Assembly: GCF_900167135.1 (NCBI RefSeq)
Contig: NZ_FUWZ01000006.1
Coordinates: forward strand, 62,001-126,000
Origin: Chitinophaga eiseniae
GTDB lineage: Bacteria; Bacteroidota; Bacteroidia; Chitinophagales; Chitinophagaceae
Length of the DNA stretch: 64,000 nt
Direction of reading: 5' to 3'
Position numbers and translations under genes: made by a program. The notes under the pieces were generated by a model. That model did no database searches, had not been told where the DNA came from, and saw only the letters and a program-made list of their open reading frames with translations. Every line of letters begins with the position of its first letter. Position 1 is the stretch's first letter. Positions 33,122-42,359 of this stretch are shown here, in pieces.

Positions 33122-34576
33122 ATGAAACATCTCCTGTTATTAACACTCATCCTGCCGCCGATGTTTGCCCTGGCGCAGGAGAAAGGACAACAGCTGACTT
33201 TAAAAGATTGTTATGAACTCGCCCGCCAGCGTAATGCGCTGGTAAAACAGGCGGAACGCTCGCTGCAGGCGAGAGAATATTCCCTGCAGGCCGAGAATCG
33301 TGCCTGGTTCCCCAAAGTAGATTTGCTGGCCGGTTACAACTACCTTGGAAAACCGCTTGAAATCAATCTGCAGCAGGTAAAAGACGGGGTGGTGAACGGA
33401 TCGGCGGCGCAGAGTGTTAACACCGCCAACACCGTCTTTCAGCAGATCACCGGGCAACCGTTGCCACAAAATGTGCAAGACGCTATCTCCAATGCCACAA
33501 AAGGACTGATCAACGCGTTTTACCCCAACTATAACCCGCAGCTGGCCAAACAATCCTATTTCGTGGCAGGTGTAGGCGTGCGCCAGCCCATCTATCTTGG
33601 TGGAAAAATATCCGCTGCGCAGGACCTGGCCCGCTCACAGGTAACCGCCGGGGAGTTCAACAGGCAGGTGGTGGAGAAAGGCTTGTATTTTCTGATCAGC
33701 GCCCAGTACCTGCGCATCATGTACCTTAATACCATCCTGGCCCATGAAGCGGTTGTGGTGGAGGCTTTCCGGAAAAACAGGGATTACGCCGTGTCGCTGA
33801 AAGACAACCAGATACTACCGCCTTATCTGCTCAACTGGGCGAAGGTGTCCTACACCCAGGCAACGAACCGCTACAGCAACCTGGAACTGGAAAAAGAAAA
33901 CGCGCTGCTTGAAATGAACCAGCTGCTGGGCAGACCCATAGATACCGCCATCGTTATCAGCGATACGCTGCGGTATGAACAGGCGAATGTCACCGCAGAA
34001 GAGGAGAGTGCCTTCTGGCGCAACAATCCGTCGTACCGCCTGCTGGAAAGCAAGACAGACCTGGCCAGGGTAGCGGTAAAGGCTACACGCTCCCTGTCGC
34101 TGCCCAACCTGTTCGCCATCGGCAATGTATCACTCTATCAGAAGGACCTGCCGGTGACGGTACCGCCATGGCTGATAGGCGTGGAGCTGCAATGGACGTT
34201 GTTCGACGGCTTTCAGCGTAATAAGCGTACCAAAGCCAGCAAACTGCTGGTAGAAGAAGCTGCCATGGCTGCTGAAAATACCAAAACGTCCCTTGAGCTG
34301 CAGTTGCGTGTGGCCGCCAATAAAGTGAAGGCACTACAGCATGATGTGGCTTCGCTGGACAGCGCCCGGCAGCAGGCGCGCCTCACTACCTCACTGGTGA
34401 CTGACCGCATGGAGAACCAGCTCTCCTCCGTGAAAGACGTAAATGATGCGCTGCTGCTGGAAGAAGAGATGCATAAAATATACTACACCGCTGTACTGGG
34501 CTACTACCTCGCGCTGGCCGAGTACTGGAACGTGGTAGGCACACCGGAATATTTCGCCACATACGTTAACAATTAA
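33122..34576 (+). CDS. TolC family outer-membrane efflux protein
   Basis: A 484-residue outer-membrane channel subunit. The signal MKHLLLLTLILPPMFALAQ fixes the start at 33122 over an in-frame ATG at 33065. The mature protein opens LTLKDCYELARQRN, typical of OEP/TolC, and holds two long helical repeats with the characteristic GVGVRQPIYLGGKISAAQD and LQWTLFDGFQRNKRTKASKL. It heads a four-gene rightward operon with an HlyD-type adaptor and two ABC-2 permeases, forming a tripartite exporter. Confidence 0.92.
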   Translation: MKHLLLLTLILPPMFALAQEKGQQLTLKDCYELARQRNALVKQAERSLQAREYSLQAENRAWFPKVDLLAGYNYLGKPLEINLQQVKDGVVNGSAAQSVNTANTVFQQITGQPLPQNVQDAISNATKGLINAFYPNYNPQLAKQSYFVAGVGVRQPIYLGGKISAAQDLARSQVTAGEFNRQVVEKGLYFLISAQYLRIMYLNTILAHEAVVVEAFRKNRDYAVSLKDNQILPPYLLNWAKVSYTQATNRYSNLELEKENALLEMNQLLGRPIDTAIVISDTLRYEQANVTAEEESAFWRNNPSYRLLESKTDLARVAVKATRSLSLPNLFAIGNVSLYQKDLPVTVPPWLIGVELQWTLFDGFQRNKRTKASKLLVEEAAMAAENTKTSLELQLRVAANKVKALQHDVASLDSARQQARLTTSLVTDRMENQLSSVKDVNDALLLEEEMHKIYYTAVLGYYLALAEYWNVVGTPEYFATYVNN

Positions 34577-34590
34577 AACCGGTCATATAC

Positions 34591-35580
34591 ATGAAAGCCG
34601 TACTAAAAAATTACTGGGCATTGCTGATACCCTTAGTGGTACTGATCATTGCGCTGATTTTTTTCCTAAGGAAACCGGCCGCCGCGGACAATACGGTGAT
34701 CGGCATGGTGGACGCCGATTATGTGGACGTGGCCGCTGAATTCCCCGGCCGGCTGGACAGCCTGCTGGTGCAACAGGGGGACACGGTGAAAAAGGGGCAG
34801 CTGCTGGGCGTGTTGCGGTCCACTGAGATCAATGCCATCCGTAATCAGGCGCTGGCAGCCATAGAGGCGGCGCAGAGCCAGCTGCAGCTGCTGGAGAAAG
34901 GTGCCCGTCCGGAAGCCATCAAAGCGGCCGATAATCTCTATAACATCACACAGGAGCAATATAAGCTCATGCAGAAAACCTATCAGCGGATGGAAAACCT
35001 CTTCAGCGATGAGGTGATATCCGGACAGGAAAAAGACCTGGTGTATTTTAAACTACAGGCTGCCAAAAAAGAAATGGAAACCGCCAAACTGAATATGGAC
35101 ATGCTGAAACAAGGTACCCGCCCCGAAATGCTGCAGGCGGCATCCGCTATCCTCAAACAGGCGCAGGAAGGTTATAATCTTACTAAAGCGTTATCGGATA
35201 ACACCTACCTCCACGCGCCGTCCGACGGCATTATCTCTTCTATGGTCATAGAAGAAGGAGAGATCGTGTCTATCGGTTACCCGCTGATGACCCTGCAGAA
35301 GCCCAATACGTACCATGTACGGTTTAATATCCGGCAGGATGATATGAACAGGCTGCCGGTCGGCGCCAAAGTCCGGCTTGATGTTCCTGGCTGCACCCCC
35401 GGGAAATTTGAGGCGGTGGTCTATAAAGCGGCGCCGTCGCTGACGTTCGCGAACTGGATACCGGTAAAGGAAAAAGGCAAATTCGAGCTGCGCACCTTTA
35501 CCGTGGACCTTAAACCCGTTAACCCGTCCGACGTGCAGGGATTGCGCCCCGGCATGACGGCCTCGCTGCAAATGCCATGA
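34591..35580 (+). CDS. HlyD family membrane-fusion protein
   Basis: A 329-residue adaptor of the YbhG/EmrA kind. One N-terminal helix (YWALLIPLVVLIIALIFFL) anchors it in the inner membrane. The first lipoyl half is GRLDSLLVQQGDTVKKGQLL, two long coiled-coil arms at about residues 75-200 repeat the phrase KGARPEAIKAA / QGTRPEMLQAA, and the second lipoyl half is LHAPSDGIISSMVIEEGEIV. The 4-base overlap (ATGA) with the next gene shows tight operon packing. It should join the TolC-like channel to the ABC-2 permeases. Confidence 0.92.
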   Translation: MKAVLKNYWALLIPLVVLIIALIFFLRKPAAADNTVIGMVDADYVDVAAEFPGRLDSLLVQQGDTVKKGQLLGVLRSTEINAIRNQALAAIEAAQSQLQLLEKGARPEAIKAADNLYNITQEQYKLMQKTYQRMENLFSDEVISGQEKDLVYFKLQAAKKEMETAKLNMDMLKQGTRPEMLQAASAILKQAQEGYNLTKALSDNTYLHAPSDGIISSMVIEEGEIVSIGYPLMTLQKPNTYHVRFNIRQDDMNRLPVGAKVRLDVPGCTPGKFEAVVYKAAPSLTFANWIPVKEKGKFELRTFTVDLKPVNPSDVQGLRPGMTASLQMP

Positions 35581-36746
35581 GACCCGCCATCTTCAAGGTT
35601 ATGATCAGGGAATGGAAACGTATCCTTACGTTCCCGGTGTATTACATCGCCATGCTGGTGCTGCCGCCGGTGTTGTGTTTGCTGTATGCGGGCATCTATA
35701 ATAAACATTTCGCGAAAGACCTGCCGGTGGCCATCTGGGACGAAGCTAATTCGCCGCTGTCGCGGCAGTTCACTTTTATGCTGGAACAAACGGAGAGCAT
35801 TCACATCACACAGCAGGTGCACAGCGAAGGGGAACTACAGGCTATGCTGCACAGCGGCACCGTGATGGGCGCTATCCACTTCCCCCGCCGGATGGATGAA
35901 CATATTAAAAGCCGTCGCCCGGTGTATGTCACCATCTATACCAATGTATCCTACCTGGTACCGGCCAAGTTATTGTACAAAGATGCGGCCCAGGTGCTGC
36001 TTACCGCCGCGGCAGGGGTGCAGCTGCAAAAGCTGGTGAAAACGGGCATGCCCGCAGGGAAGGCTATGGCGCTGGTAATGCCGGTACAGCTACAGTCGTT
36101 TACTTTATATAATCCACGGTACGATTATCAGCAGTACCTCGTGCCGGGCGTGATAGCAGTGGCCATGCAGATGATGATGATCATGGTGGTGGCGCTGGCG
36201 CTGAACTATGAACAGAAAACAGGGTCGCTGGAAGCACTATACGAAGCGAGCAACGGATCGGCTTCCAACGCCGTCATGGGGAAGTCGCTCGCCTATCTTG
36301 GTGTCGCCTGGCTGGACTATATGATCATTACATTGATTATCTACCCGTTGTTTGCCTCCGGGGCACAGCTGTTCAGCTGGGGACTGTTTACGATTTTTAC
36401 TTTGCTGATGCTGGCCTGTATCAGTGTAGGCATGATGGTGTCGGCCATTTTCAAAGACCTGTTGCTGGCCTGTGACGTAGGCATCTTCTACACTTCGCCG
36501 GCCTTTGTGTTCAGCGGTTTTACCTTTCCGCGCTGGGGCATGCCCTGGTACGATCAGTATTATGCGATGATCATGCCGCTGACGCCTTTTGTGGACGCGT
36601 TCTTCAAAGTGTATTTTATGGACCTGCCGCTGCGTTATGTCAGGCTGGAAATGGCGCACATGCTGCTGTTTACCGTGGTAGGGCTGCCGGTGGCCATCCT
36701 GCTTTTCCAGCGTACCCTTCAACCTTCAACTGTGCAACATGCGTGA
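35577..36746 (+). CDS. ABC-2 type permease (first of two)
   Basis: A 389-residue membrane protein with one N-terminal helix, a large extracytoplasmic domain at about residues 45-180 and five C-terminal helices, the ABC2_membrane_3 layout of YhhJ/YbhS/YbhR. Recognisable are LPVAIWDEANSPLSRQFTFM, NPRYDYQQYLVPGVIAVAMQ, EQKTGSLEALYEAS and PAFVFSGFTFPRWGMPWYDQ. It overlaps both neighbours. No ATP-binding subunit is encoded in this operon. Confidence 0.88.
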   Translation: MRPAIFKVMIREWKRILTFPVYYIAMLVLPPVLCLLYAGIYNKHFAKDLPVAIWDEANSPLSRQFTFMLEQTESIHITQQVHSEGELQAMLHSGTVMGAIHFPRRMDEHIKSRRPVYVTIYTNVSYLVPAKLLYKDAAQVLLTAAAGVQLQKLVKTGMPAGKAMALVMPVQLQSFTLYNPRYDYQQYLVPGVIAVAMQMMMIMVVALALNYEQKTGSLEALYEASNGSASNAVMGKSLAYLGVAWLDYMIITLIIYPLFASGAQLFSWGLFTIFTLLMLACISVGMMVSAIFKDLLLACDVGIFYTSPAFVFSGFTFPRWGMPWYDQYYAMIMPLTPFVDAFFKVYFMDLPLRYVRLEMAHMLLFTVVGLPVAILLFQRTLQPSTVQHA

Positions 36747-37914
36747 CGGGCGTAACAATAATATGGGACAGCTGTTCCTCCGGGAAATAAAGCTGATAGC
36801 CGGCAATCACAGCCTGTTGCTCACGCTGTTGCTCGCGCCGTTGTTCTATGTGTTTTTTTACGGCACCATCTACAGTTACAAGGTAGAGGAGAAAGTGGTA
36901 CTGGCCGTTGCCGATGATGACCGCAGTGAAATGTCCCGCATGTTTGTGGAGCAGATGAACAATATGCAGGTAGTGTCCGTGCTGCGGGCTTCGTCGCTGG
37001 AGGCGGCACAGGAGCGGATGTACAGGGGAGAAGCGCAGGGGTACTTTTACATCCCCAAAGGCATGCAAAGCAAGGTGCTCTCCCTGCAACAGGCTGATGT
37101 GGTGCTGGCGGTGAATGGCGCGCGTTTTCTGCCGTCCAGTGAGCTGACCGGCGCCATCACCCAGCTGGGGCTGACGATCGGAGCGGGGGTGCGGTTGCAG
37201 TACCAGGAAAAAATGGGCCTGAATTCCGCTATGGCCTTGCAGGAAGCGATGCCGGTCAATATAGACTACCGCCCGCTCTATAACCCGCAGGCCAGCTATG
37301 GCGGTTTTCTGCTGCCGGTATTGCTGGTGCTGATCCTCCAGCAGACACTGCTGCTGGGCCTTTCCGGCAGCGTTGCCCTGGAAAGGGAGAACGGGGAAAT
37401 CGGCCGGCTGGTAAAGGTGGGCGGGGGACTGTCGGGCATGCTGTATGGCAAAGCGGCTTTTTACCTGTTGCTGTACCTGGCCTATGCTGCGTTTTTTATG
37501 ACGGTCAACTACCAGGTGCTGCAGCTGCCTTTCCGGGGCAGTTACCGGGACCTCGCTGTGTTGTTGTTCCTGTTTGTTGCGACCCTCATTCCTATGGCCG
37601 TATGGATAGGGACGTTGTTTAAAAGTCAGCTGCTGGCCGCCCAGCTGATGGCCTTCTCGACATATCCTTTTTTCCTTATATGCGGTTATGCCTGGCCATT
37701 CGAGTCGATGCCGCCGTTGTTACAGGGACTGTCGTCCCTGCTGCCGCTGACACCTTTCGTGAAGGTGTATACGTCCATCGTTCAGACCGGGGGCACCCTG
37801 CAGGACCACGCCGGATCGGTGATACACCTGCTGCTGTTATGGATGTTTTACCTTTTGATGGCATTATGGGGATTAAAACGATTGAATAAAAAGCAACAAC
37901 CTATATCTTTGTAA
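36739..37914 (+). CDS. ABC-2 type permease (second of two)
   Basis: A 391-residue paralogue of the preceding permease, same topology: N-terminal helix (LLLTLLLAPLFYVFFYG), external domain, then helices from about residue 185. Family segments are VLAVADDDRSEMSRMFVEQM, LYNPQASYGGFLLPVLLVLI, ERENGEIGRLVKVGG and FLICGYAWPFESMPPLLQGL. The first ATG (36739) overlaps the upstream gene by 8 bases; MGQLF at 36763 is an alternative start. The two permeases would form a heterodimeric channel needing an ATPase supplied from elsewhere. Confidence 0.88.
   Translation: MRDGRNNNMGQLFLREIKLIAGNHSLLLTLLLAPLFYVFFYGTIYSYKVEEKVVLAVADDDRSEMSRMFVEQMNNMQVVSVLRASSLEAAQERMYRGEAQGYFYIPKGMQSKVLSLQQADVVLAVNGARFLPSSELTGAITQLGLTIGAGVRLQYQEKMGLNSAMALQEAMPVNIDYRPLYNPQASYGGFLLPVLLVLILQQTLLLGLSGSVALERENGEIGRLVKVGGGLSGMLYGKAAFYLLLYLAYAAFFMTVNYQVLQLPFRGSYRDLAVLLFLFVATLIPMAVWIGTLFKSQLLAAQLMAFSTYPFFLICGYAWPFESMPPLLQGLSSLLPLTPFVKVYTSIVQTGGTLQDHAGSVIHLLLLWMFYLLMALWGLKRLNKKQQPISL
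37882..37911 (+). promoter_or_regulatory. Promoter of the exonuclease/GIY-YIG gene
   Basis: TTG (37882-37884), 19-base spacer, TATCTTTG (37904-37911): full Bacteroidota consensus. The -7 box ends 4 bases before the GTG start, and lies inside the end of the upstream permease gene. Confidence 0.7.
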
Positions 37915-37915
37915 G

Positions 37916-39286
37916 GTGTACGCAATCGTCGATATAGAAACTACCGGGGGGCACGCCAGCGCCAACGGCATCACCGAAATCGCCATCTACCTGTTTGATG
38001 GCCGGGAAATCACGCAGCATTACCAGACGCTGGTCAATCCTGGGGTGCCCATTCCCTATTACATAGCGTCGCTGACGGGTATCACCAACAGCATGGTGGC
38101 AGAAGCTCCGCCGTTCGAAGCAGTGGCGCCGCTGATCTATGAACTGTTGCACGATAAAATTTTCGTGGCGCATAATGTCAACTTTGATTATTCGTTCGTA
38201 AAACATCACCTGGCGGCTGCCGGGCTGGAGCTTCAGTGTAAGAAGTTGTGCACGGTCAGGCTGGGCAGGAAAATTTTCCCCGGGCTGCCGTCTTATAGCC
38301 TGGGCAACCTCTGCCGTCATCTGGAAATCCCGATCAACGGCCGTCACCGTGCAGGCGGCGACGCGGAGGCGACTACAAAGCTTTTCTCCCTGCTGTTACA
38401 GCATGACAAAGAGAATGCCATTGCCGGAGCGCTGAAAGCGGGTTCGAAAGAACAGTTCCTGCCGCCGAACCTGCAACCGGAAGTAGTGAAACAACTGCCG
38501 GAGGTGCCCGGTGTCTATTATTTCCATGATATCAAAGGAAAAGTAGTGTACGTGGGGAAAGCTAAAGACCTGAAAAAGCGTGTTAACAGCCACTTTACGG
38601 GGCATAGTGCCAGCCGTCAGCGGCAGAATTTCCTGCATACCGTTTATAATATCACCTTCCAGGAAACCGCCACGGACCTGATGGCCTGTATCCTCGAGTC
38701 GGTGGAGATCAAACGGCTGTGGCCTGCTTTTAATGCAGCACAGAAGCGGGTGGAGTTCCGTTATGGTTTTTACCTTTTTGAAGACCAGGAGGGATACCTG
38801 CGTCTCGCCATCGAGAAGAAGCGTAAGTTCAGCCACCCGGTACATGCCTTTAACCTGCTGATAGACGGGCACCGGCTGCTACGGGCCCTGATCCGGCAGT
38901 TTGAGTTGTGCCCCAAACTGTGTTTTCTGCAGAAGGGAGGGGGCACCTGTGCCGGAAAAACAGCCGCTACCTGTCATGGCGCCTGTGAAAAGGCGGAATT
39001 GCCGGCTGTTTATAATGAACGTGTAAAAGCGGCGATAGCCTTCCTGCAGGAACAGCAGCCTTCCGTGGTGATACTGGACAAGGGCCGTAACACCGGGGAA
39101 CAGAGTTGCATCCTCATGGAGAAAGGCCGTTTTTATGGTATGGGCTATGTGCCAGTGCACCTCCAAACAACCGATGCCGAACTACTAAGGCCGCACCTTA
39201 CCCAGTACCCCGAGAATGAAATCATCGTCGGTTTATTGCGGCCGTATGCCGGCAACGGGCAACAGTTGGCATCCTCCCCAAAATGA
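37916..39286 (+). CDS. DEDDh exonuclease fused to a GIY-YIG (UvrC-like) nuclease domain
   Basis: A 456-residue protein with two nuclease domains. Residues 1-165 form a DnaQ-type 3'-5' exonuclease: AIVDIETTGG (ExoI), HNVNFDYSFV (ExoII), HRAGGDAEATT (ExoIII). Residues about 200-280 are GIY-YIG as in UvrC/Cho: PGVYYFHDIKGKVVYVGKAK and LKKRVNSHF. A Cys-rich segment (CPKLCFLQKGGGTCAGKTAA) lies in the C-terminal part. A role in DNA repair is likely by analogy with Cho. The GTG at 37916 is forced: ExoI begins four codons later, and no start codon exists upstream in frame. Confidence 0.9.
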   Translation: MYAIVDIETTGGHASANGITEIAIYLFDGREITQHYQTLVNPGVPIPYYIASLTGITNSMVAEAPPFEAVAPLIYELLHDKIFVAHNVNFDYSFVKHHLAAAGLELQCKKLCTVRLGRKIFPGLPSYSLGNLCRHLEIPINGRHRAGGDAEATTKLFSLLLQHDKENAIAGALKAGSKEQFLPPNLQPEVVKQLPEVPGVYYFHDIKGKVVYVGKAKDLKKRVNSHFTGHSASRQRQNFLHTVYNITFQETATDLMACILESVEIKRLWPAFNAAQKRVEFRYGFYLFEDQEGYLRLAIEKKRKFSHPVHAFNLLIDGHRLLRALIRQFELCPKLCFLQKGGGTCAGKTAATCHGACEKAELPAVYNERVKAAIAFLQEQQPSVVILDKGRNTGEQSCILMEKGRFYGMGYVPVHLQTTDAELLRPHLTQYPENEIIVGLLRPYAGNGQQLASSPK

Positions 39287-39300
39287 ATGGCGGAAAAAAA

Positions 39301-39331
39301 TTGAAATCATGCCATTCATGGTTTACTTTTG
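39301..39331 (+). promoter_or_regulatory. Promoter of purC
   Basis: TTG (39301-39303), 20-base spacer, TACTTTTG (39324-39331), 40 bases before the purC ATG; full Bacteroidota consensus. Confidence 0.75.
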
Positions 39332-39371
39332 CACGCAAATCAGTGATAACTCATTTTTAAGTTCATAATTC

Positions 39372-40301
39372 ATGTTAGAGTCAAATTTCAAATTTCCGGG
39401 CCAGACCGCCTTCTACAAAGGGAAAGTACGTGATGTATATACCATCGGGGACAAACTCATGGTCATGACAGTAAGCGACCGTATCTCTGCGTTCGATGTA
39501 GTTTTGCCCCGTCCTATTCCTTACAAAGGGCAGGTACTGAACCAGGTGGCCGCCATTATGCTGGAAGCTACCAAAGACATCGTACCTAACTGGGTGAAGT
39601 CCACGCCGCTGCCGAATGTAACAATAGGTTTGAAATGCGAAACGTTCCCCGTGGAAATGGTGGTACGCGGCAATCTTACCGGGCATGCCTGGAGGACCTA
39701 TAAAACCGGTCAGCGTGTACTCTGCGGCGTTACCATGCCGGAAGGGCTGAAAGAAAATGATTTCTTTCCCCAGCCGATCATCACACCTACGACCAAAGCA
39801 CATGAAGGCCACGACGAAGACATTTCCCGTGAGGAAATTATCGCTAGGGGGCTGGTGAGCAAAGAAGACTACGAGCAACTGGAAAAGTACACCCTGGCCC
39901 TTTTTGCGAGAGGTAAAGAGATGGCGGCAGAACGTGGCCTGATCCTCGTAGATACCAAATACGAATTCGGAAAAATCGGCGATACCATCTATGTGATCGA
40001 CGAAATCCACACGCCGGACTCTTCCCGTTACTTCTATGCAGAAGGGTACGAAGAGAACCAGAAAACCGGGCAACAACAGAAACAACTGAGCAAGGAGTTT
40101 GTGCGTGAATGGCTGATGAAAAACGGATTCCAGGGTAAAGATGGCCAGCAGGTGCCTGAAATGACCGACGAGTTCATCAACAGCGTGAGCGAACGTTATA
40201 TCGAACTGTTTGAAAACATTACCGGCCGCAAGTTCGTGAAAGAAGATGTAACACCGGAAGTAGCAGAAGCGAAAATTATCGAAGCGCTGAAACAGCTGTA
40301 A
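39372..40301 (+). CDS. purC: Phosphoribosylaminoimidazole-succinocarboxamide synthase
   Basis: A 309-residue SAICAR synthetase: it joins CAIR and aspartate with ATP in purine synthesis, in the cytoplasm. Motifs include FYKGKVRDVYTIGDKLMVMT, TVSDRISAFDVVLP, the signature VVRGNLTGHAWRTYKTG, KAHEGHDED and LILVDTKYEFGK, followed by DEIHTPDSSRYF. The length fits the longer, yeast-like form rather than the 240-residue E. coli type. It stands alone with a good promoter and terminator. Confidence 0.97.
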   Translation: MLESNFKFPGQTAFYKGKVRDVYTIGDKLMVMTVSDRISAFDVVLPRPIPYKGQVLNQVAAIMLEATKDIVPNWVKSTPLPNVTIGLKCETFPVEMVVRGNLTGHAWRTYKTGQRVLCGVTMPEGLKENDFFPQPIITPTTKAHEGHDEDISREEIIARGLVSKEDYEQLEKYTLALFARGKEMAAERGLILVDTKYEFGKIGDTIYVIDEIHTPDSSRYFYAEGYEENQKTGQQQKQLSKEFVREWLMKNGFQGKDGQQVPEMTDEFINSVSERYIELFENITGRKFVKEDVTPEVAEAKIIEALKQL

Positions 40302-40321
40302 TCAGTACAATTGAAGTATAC

Positions 40322-40364
40322 AAGAGCGGAGGCCGGAGCATTAGCTTTGACCTCCGCTCTTTTT
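40322..40364 (+). terminator. Terminator of purC
   Basis: An 11-bp perfect stem (aagagcggagg / cctccgctctt) closes an 18-base loop and ends in five T, 20 bases after the stop. Confidence 0.88.
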
Positions 40365-40381
40365 CGTAAGCTACTTTGGCT

Positions 40382-40389
40382 TATTTTTG
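40382..40389 (+). promoter_or_regulatory. Candidate -7 box (TATTTTTG) of the ABC exporter gene
   Basis: Exact TAnnTTTG match 16 bases before the TTG start at 40406; no TTG at the normal upstream distance. Confidence 0.45.
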
Positions 40390-40405
40390 TGGCAAAACTT
40401 TCCGA

Positions 40406-42202
40406 TTGAAACATCTTGCTGCGCTTAATAAATATTTTCTGGCCAACAAATGGCGCCTGATCCTTGGGCTGTTGTTTACGGCCATATCGATAGTCTTCAG
40501 CGTTTTTCAGCCCATCATGGTCCGGCAGATCTTCGACCTGCTGTCGCATAATCTGGACGAGTACCGTTTGCTCAGTGATACCGGCCTTAAGAGTGCTTTC
40601 CGGTCTGACTTCTCCCATATCCTCGCTTTTTACGGGGTGAGCATATTGATCTTTGCGCTGCTGAGCGGCTTTTTCCTCTTCCTCCAGCGGCAAACGCTCA
40701 TTGTGATGAGCCGGCATATTGAATATGACCTCAAGAATGAAATTTACCAGCATTATCAGAAGCTGGACCTTAACTTCTTTAAGATGCACCGCACAGGGGA
40801 CCTGATGAGCCGCATCACGGAGGATGTATCCCGTGTGCGCATGTACGTTGGCCCGGCGATTATGTACGCTTCCCGCACCCTGTTCCTGATTGTCATCATC
40901 GTTTACCTGATGCTGGACGTAAATCCGCTGCTGACGCTGTACACCTTGTCTCCGCTGCCTTTCCTGGCATTGACGATCTACTATGTAAACAAAATCATTC
41001 ATCGTAAAAGTGAAAGGATACAGGCAGAGTTATCCAACATTACTTCCATCGCGCAGGAATCATACTCCGGTATCCGGGTGATCAAATCCTACGTTCAGGA
41101 GGAAGCCAGCGGACGTCATTTTGAAAGTGCCAGCGAAGCGTATAAGCTCAGTTCCATCAGCCTTGCCAAAACCGACGCGTTGTTTCAGCCTGTCATGGCG
41201 CTGATGATCGGGCTGAGCGTGATACTGACCATTTTCATCGGAGGCTACCAGGTGATTGAGGGAAATATCACCGTTGGCAACCTTGCTGAGTTTGTGATCT
41301 ATGTGAACATGCTGATGTTTCCTTTCTTGTCCATCGGGCTGGTGGCTACGATGGTACAGCGTGCCGCTGCCTCACAGCAACGGATAAACGAATTTTTGAA
41401 AATTGAACCGGAGATCAAAGACGAACCCACTGCCCATACGGTGCAGCTGGAGGGAGCGGTGCGGCTGGAGAATGTTACCTTCACCTACCCGCATACCGGT
41501 ATAACCGCGTTGAAAAATATCAACCTGCATATAGCCGCAGGCCAGAAAGTGGCGGTGATCGGCCGCACCGGTTCCGGGAAGAGTACGCTGGCGCAACTAC
41601 TGATACGCATGTACGATCCGCAGCAGGGCCGGGTGATGCTGGATACGCACGATGTCCGTTATATGCATCTGGAACAGCTGCGCAACCAGATCAGTTATGT
41701 GCCCCAGGATGTGTTCCTTTTCTCAGACTCTATTGCCAATAACATCCGTTTCGGTGATCCTGCGGCCAATTTGCAGGCAGTGCAGCAGGCTGCCCGGCAG
41801 GCTTCGGTGGAGAAGGATATTCTCGGCTTCAATGAAGGGTTTGATACAGCGATAGGAGAGCGGGGCGTTACGCTCAGCGGCGGGCAGAAACAACGTATAT
41901 CCATTGCCCGGGCGCTGATCAAGAACCCGGACATCATGATTTTTGATGACTGTCTCTCTGCCGTGGACGCCCGTACGGAGAAAGAGATCATCGGCAACCT
42001 GTACGCCTACCTGAAAAACAAAACGGCCGTTATCATTACCCACAGGATCTTCTCCCTGTTTGAGTTTGACAAGATCATCGTATTGGATGAAGGCAGCATC
42101 GTGGAAGAGGGGACACATGAAGAATTATTATCATTGAATGGATACTATGCTGAACTGTACACAAGACAGCAATCCGGTGACGAAGAAAGTGTAACTGAAT
42201 AA
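40406..42202 (+). CDS. ABC exporter, fused permease and ATPase (MsbA/MDR type)
   Basis: A 598-residue half-transporter. The membrane domain (about residues 10-300, six helices) shows MSRHIEYDLKNEIYQHYQKL, the coupling-helix HRTGDLMSRITEDVSRVRMY, and the ATPase domain (about 345-580) shows Walker A GRTGSGKSTLAQLL, Q-loop SYVPQDVFLFSD, signature LSGGQKQRISIARAL, Walker B IMIFDDCLSAVD and the H-loop IITHRI. It is probably a homodimeric lipid or drug exporter. The start is TTG at 40406 (MKHLAALNKYFLANKW); no ATG is available. A second in-frame TTG at 40376 lies upstream of the -7 box. Confidence 0.92.
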   Translation: MKHLAALNKYFLANKWRLILGLLFTAISIVFSVFQPIMVRQIFDLLSHNLDEYRLLSDTGLKSAFRSDFSHILAFYGVSILIFALLSGFFLFLQRQTLIVMSRHIEYDLKNEIYQHYQKLDLNFFKMHRTGDLMSRITEDVSRVRMYVGPAIMYASRTLFLIVIIVYLMLDVNPLLTLYTLSPLPFLALTIYYVNKIIHRKSERIQAELSNITSIAQESYSGIRVIKSYVQEEASGRHFESASEAYKLSSISLAKTDALFQPVMALMIGLSVILTIFIGGYQVIEGNITVGNLAEFVIYVNMLMFPFLSIGLVATMVQRAAASQQRINEFLKIEPEIKDEPTAHTVQLEGAVRLENVTFTYPHTGITALKNINLHIAAGQKVAVIGRTGSGKSTLAQLLIRMYDPQQGRVMLDTHDVRYMHLEQLRNQISYVPQDVFLFSDSIANNIRFGDPAANLQAVQQAARQASVEKDILGFNEGFDTAIGERGVTLSGGQKQRISIARALIKNPDIMIFDDCLSAVDARTEKEIIGNLYAYLKNKTAVIITHRIFSLFEFDKIIVLDEGSIVEEGTHEELLSLNGYYAELYTRQQSGDEESVTE

Positions 42203-42281
42203 CAATCACGCTCTTGTATAGTCTCTGCCACGGCCTGTTACAGCCCGGTTTTATGATTTTTCAAAATCATTTAAAAATATT

Positions 42282-42310
42282 TTGATATTTGTAAAACAAT
42301 AGTATATTTG
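42282..42310 (+). promoter_or_regulatory. Promoter of the DUF3276/PUR gene
   Basis: TTG (42282-42284), 18-base spacer, TATATTTG (42303-42310); AT-rich surroundings; GTG start 49 bases later. Confidence 0.7.
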
Positions 42311-42359
42311 TTCCTTATTGTAACAGGATTTGATTCGTTAACACTTAAATCTATCAACT

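Noticed and set aside
42249..42272. Small palindrome atgatttt-tc-aaaatcat after the ABC exporter gene
   Set aside because: AT-only weak stem in AT-rich DNA just before a promoter; it may be incidental, and no T-run distinguishes it as a terminator.
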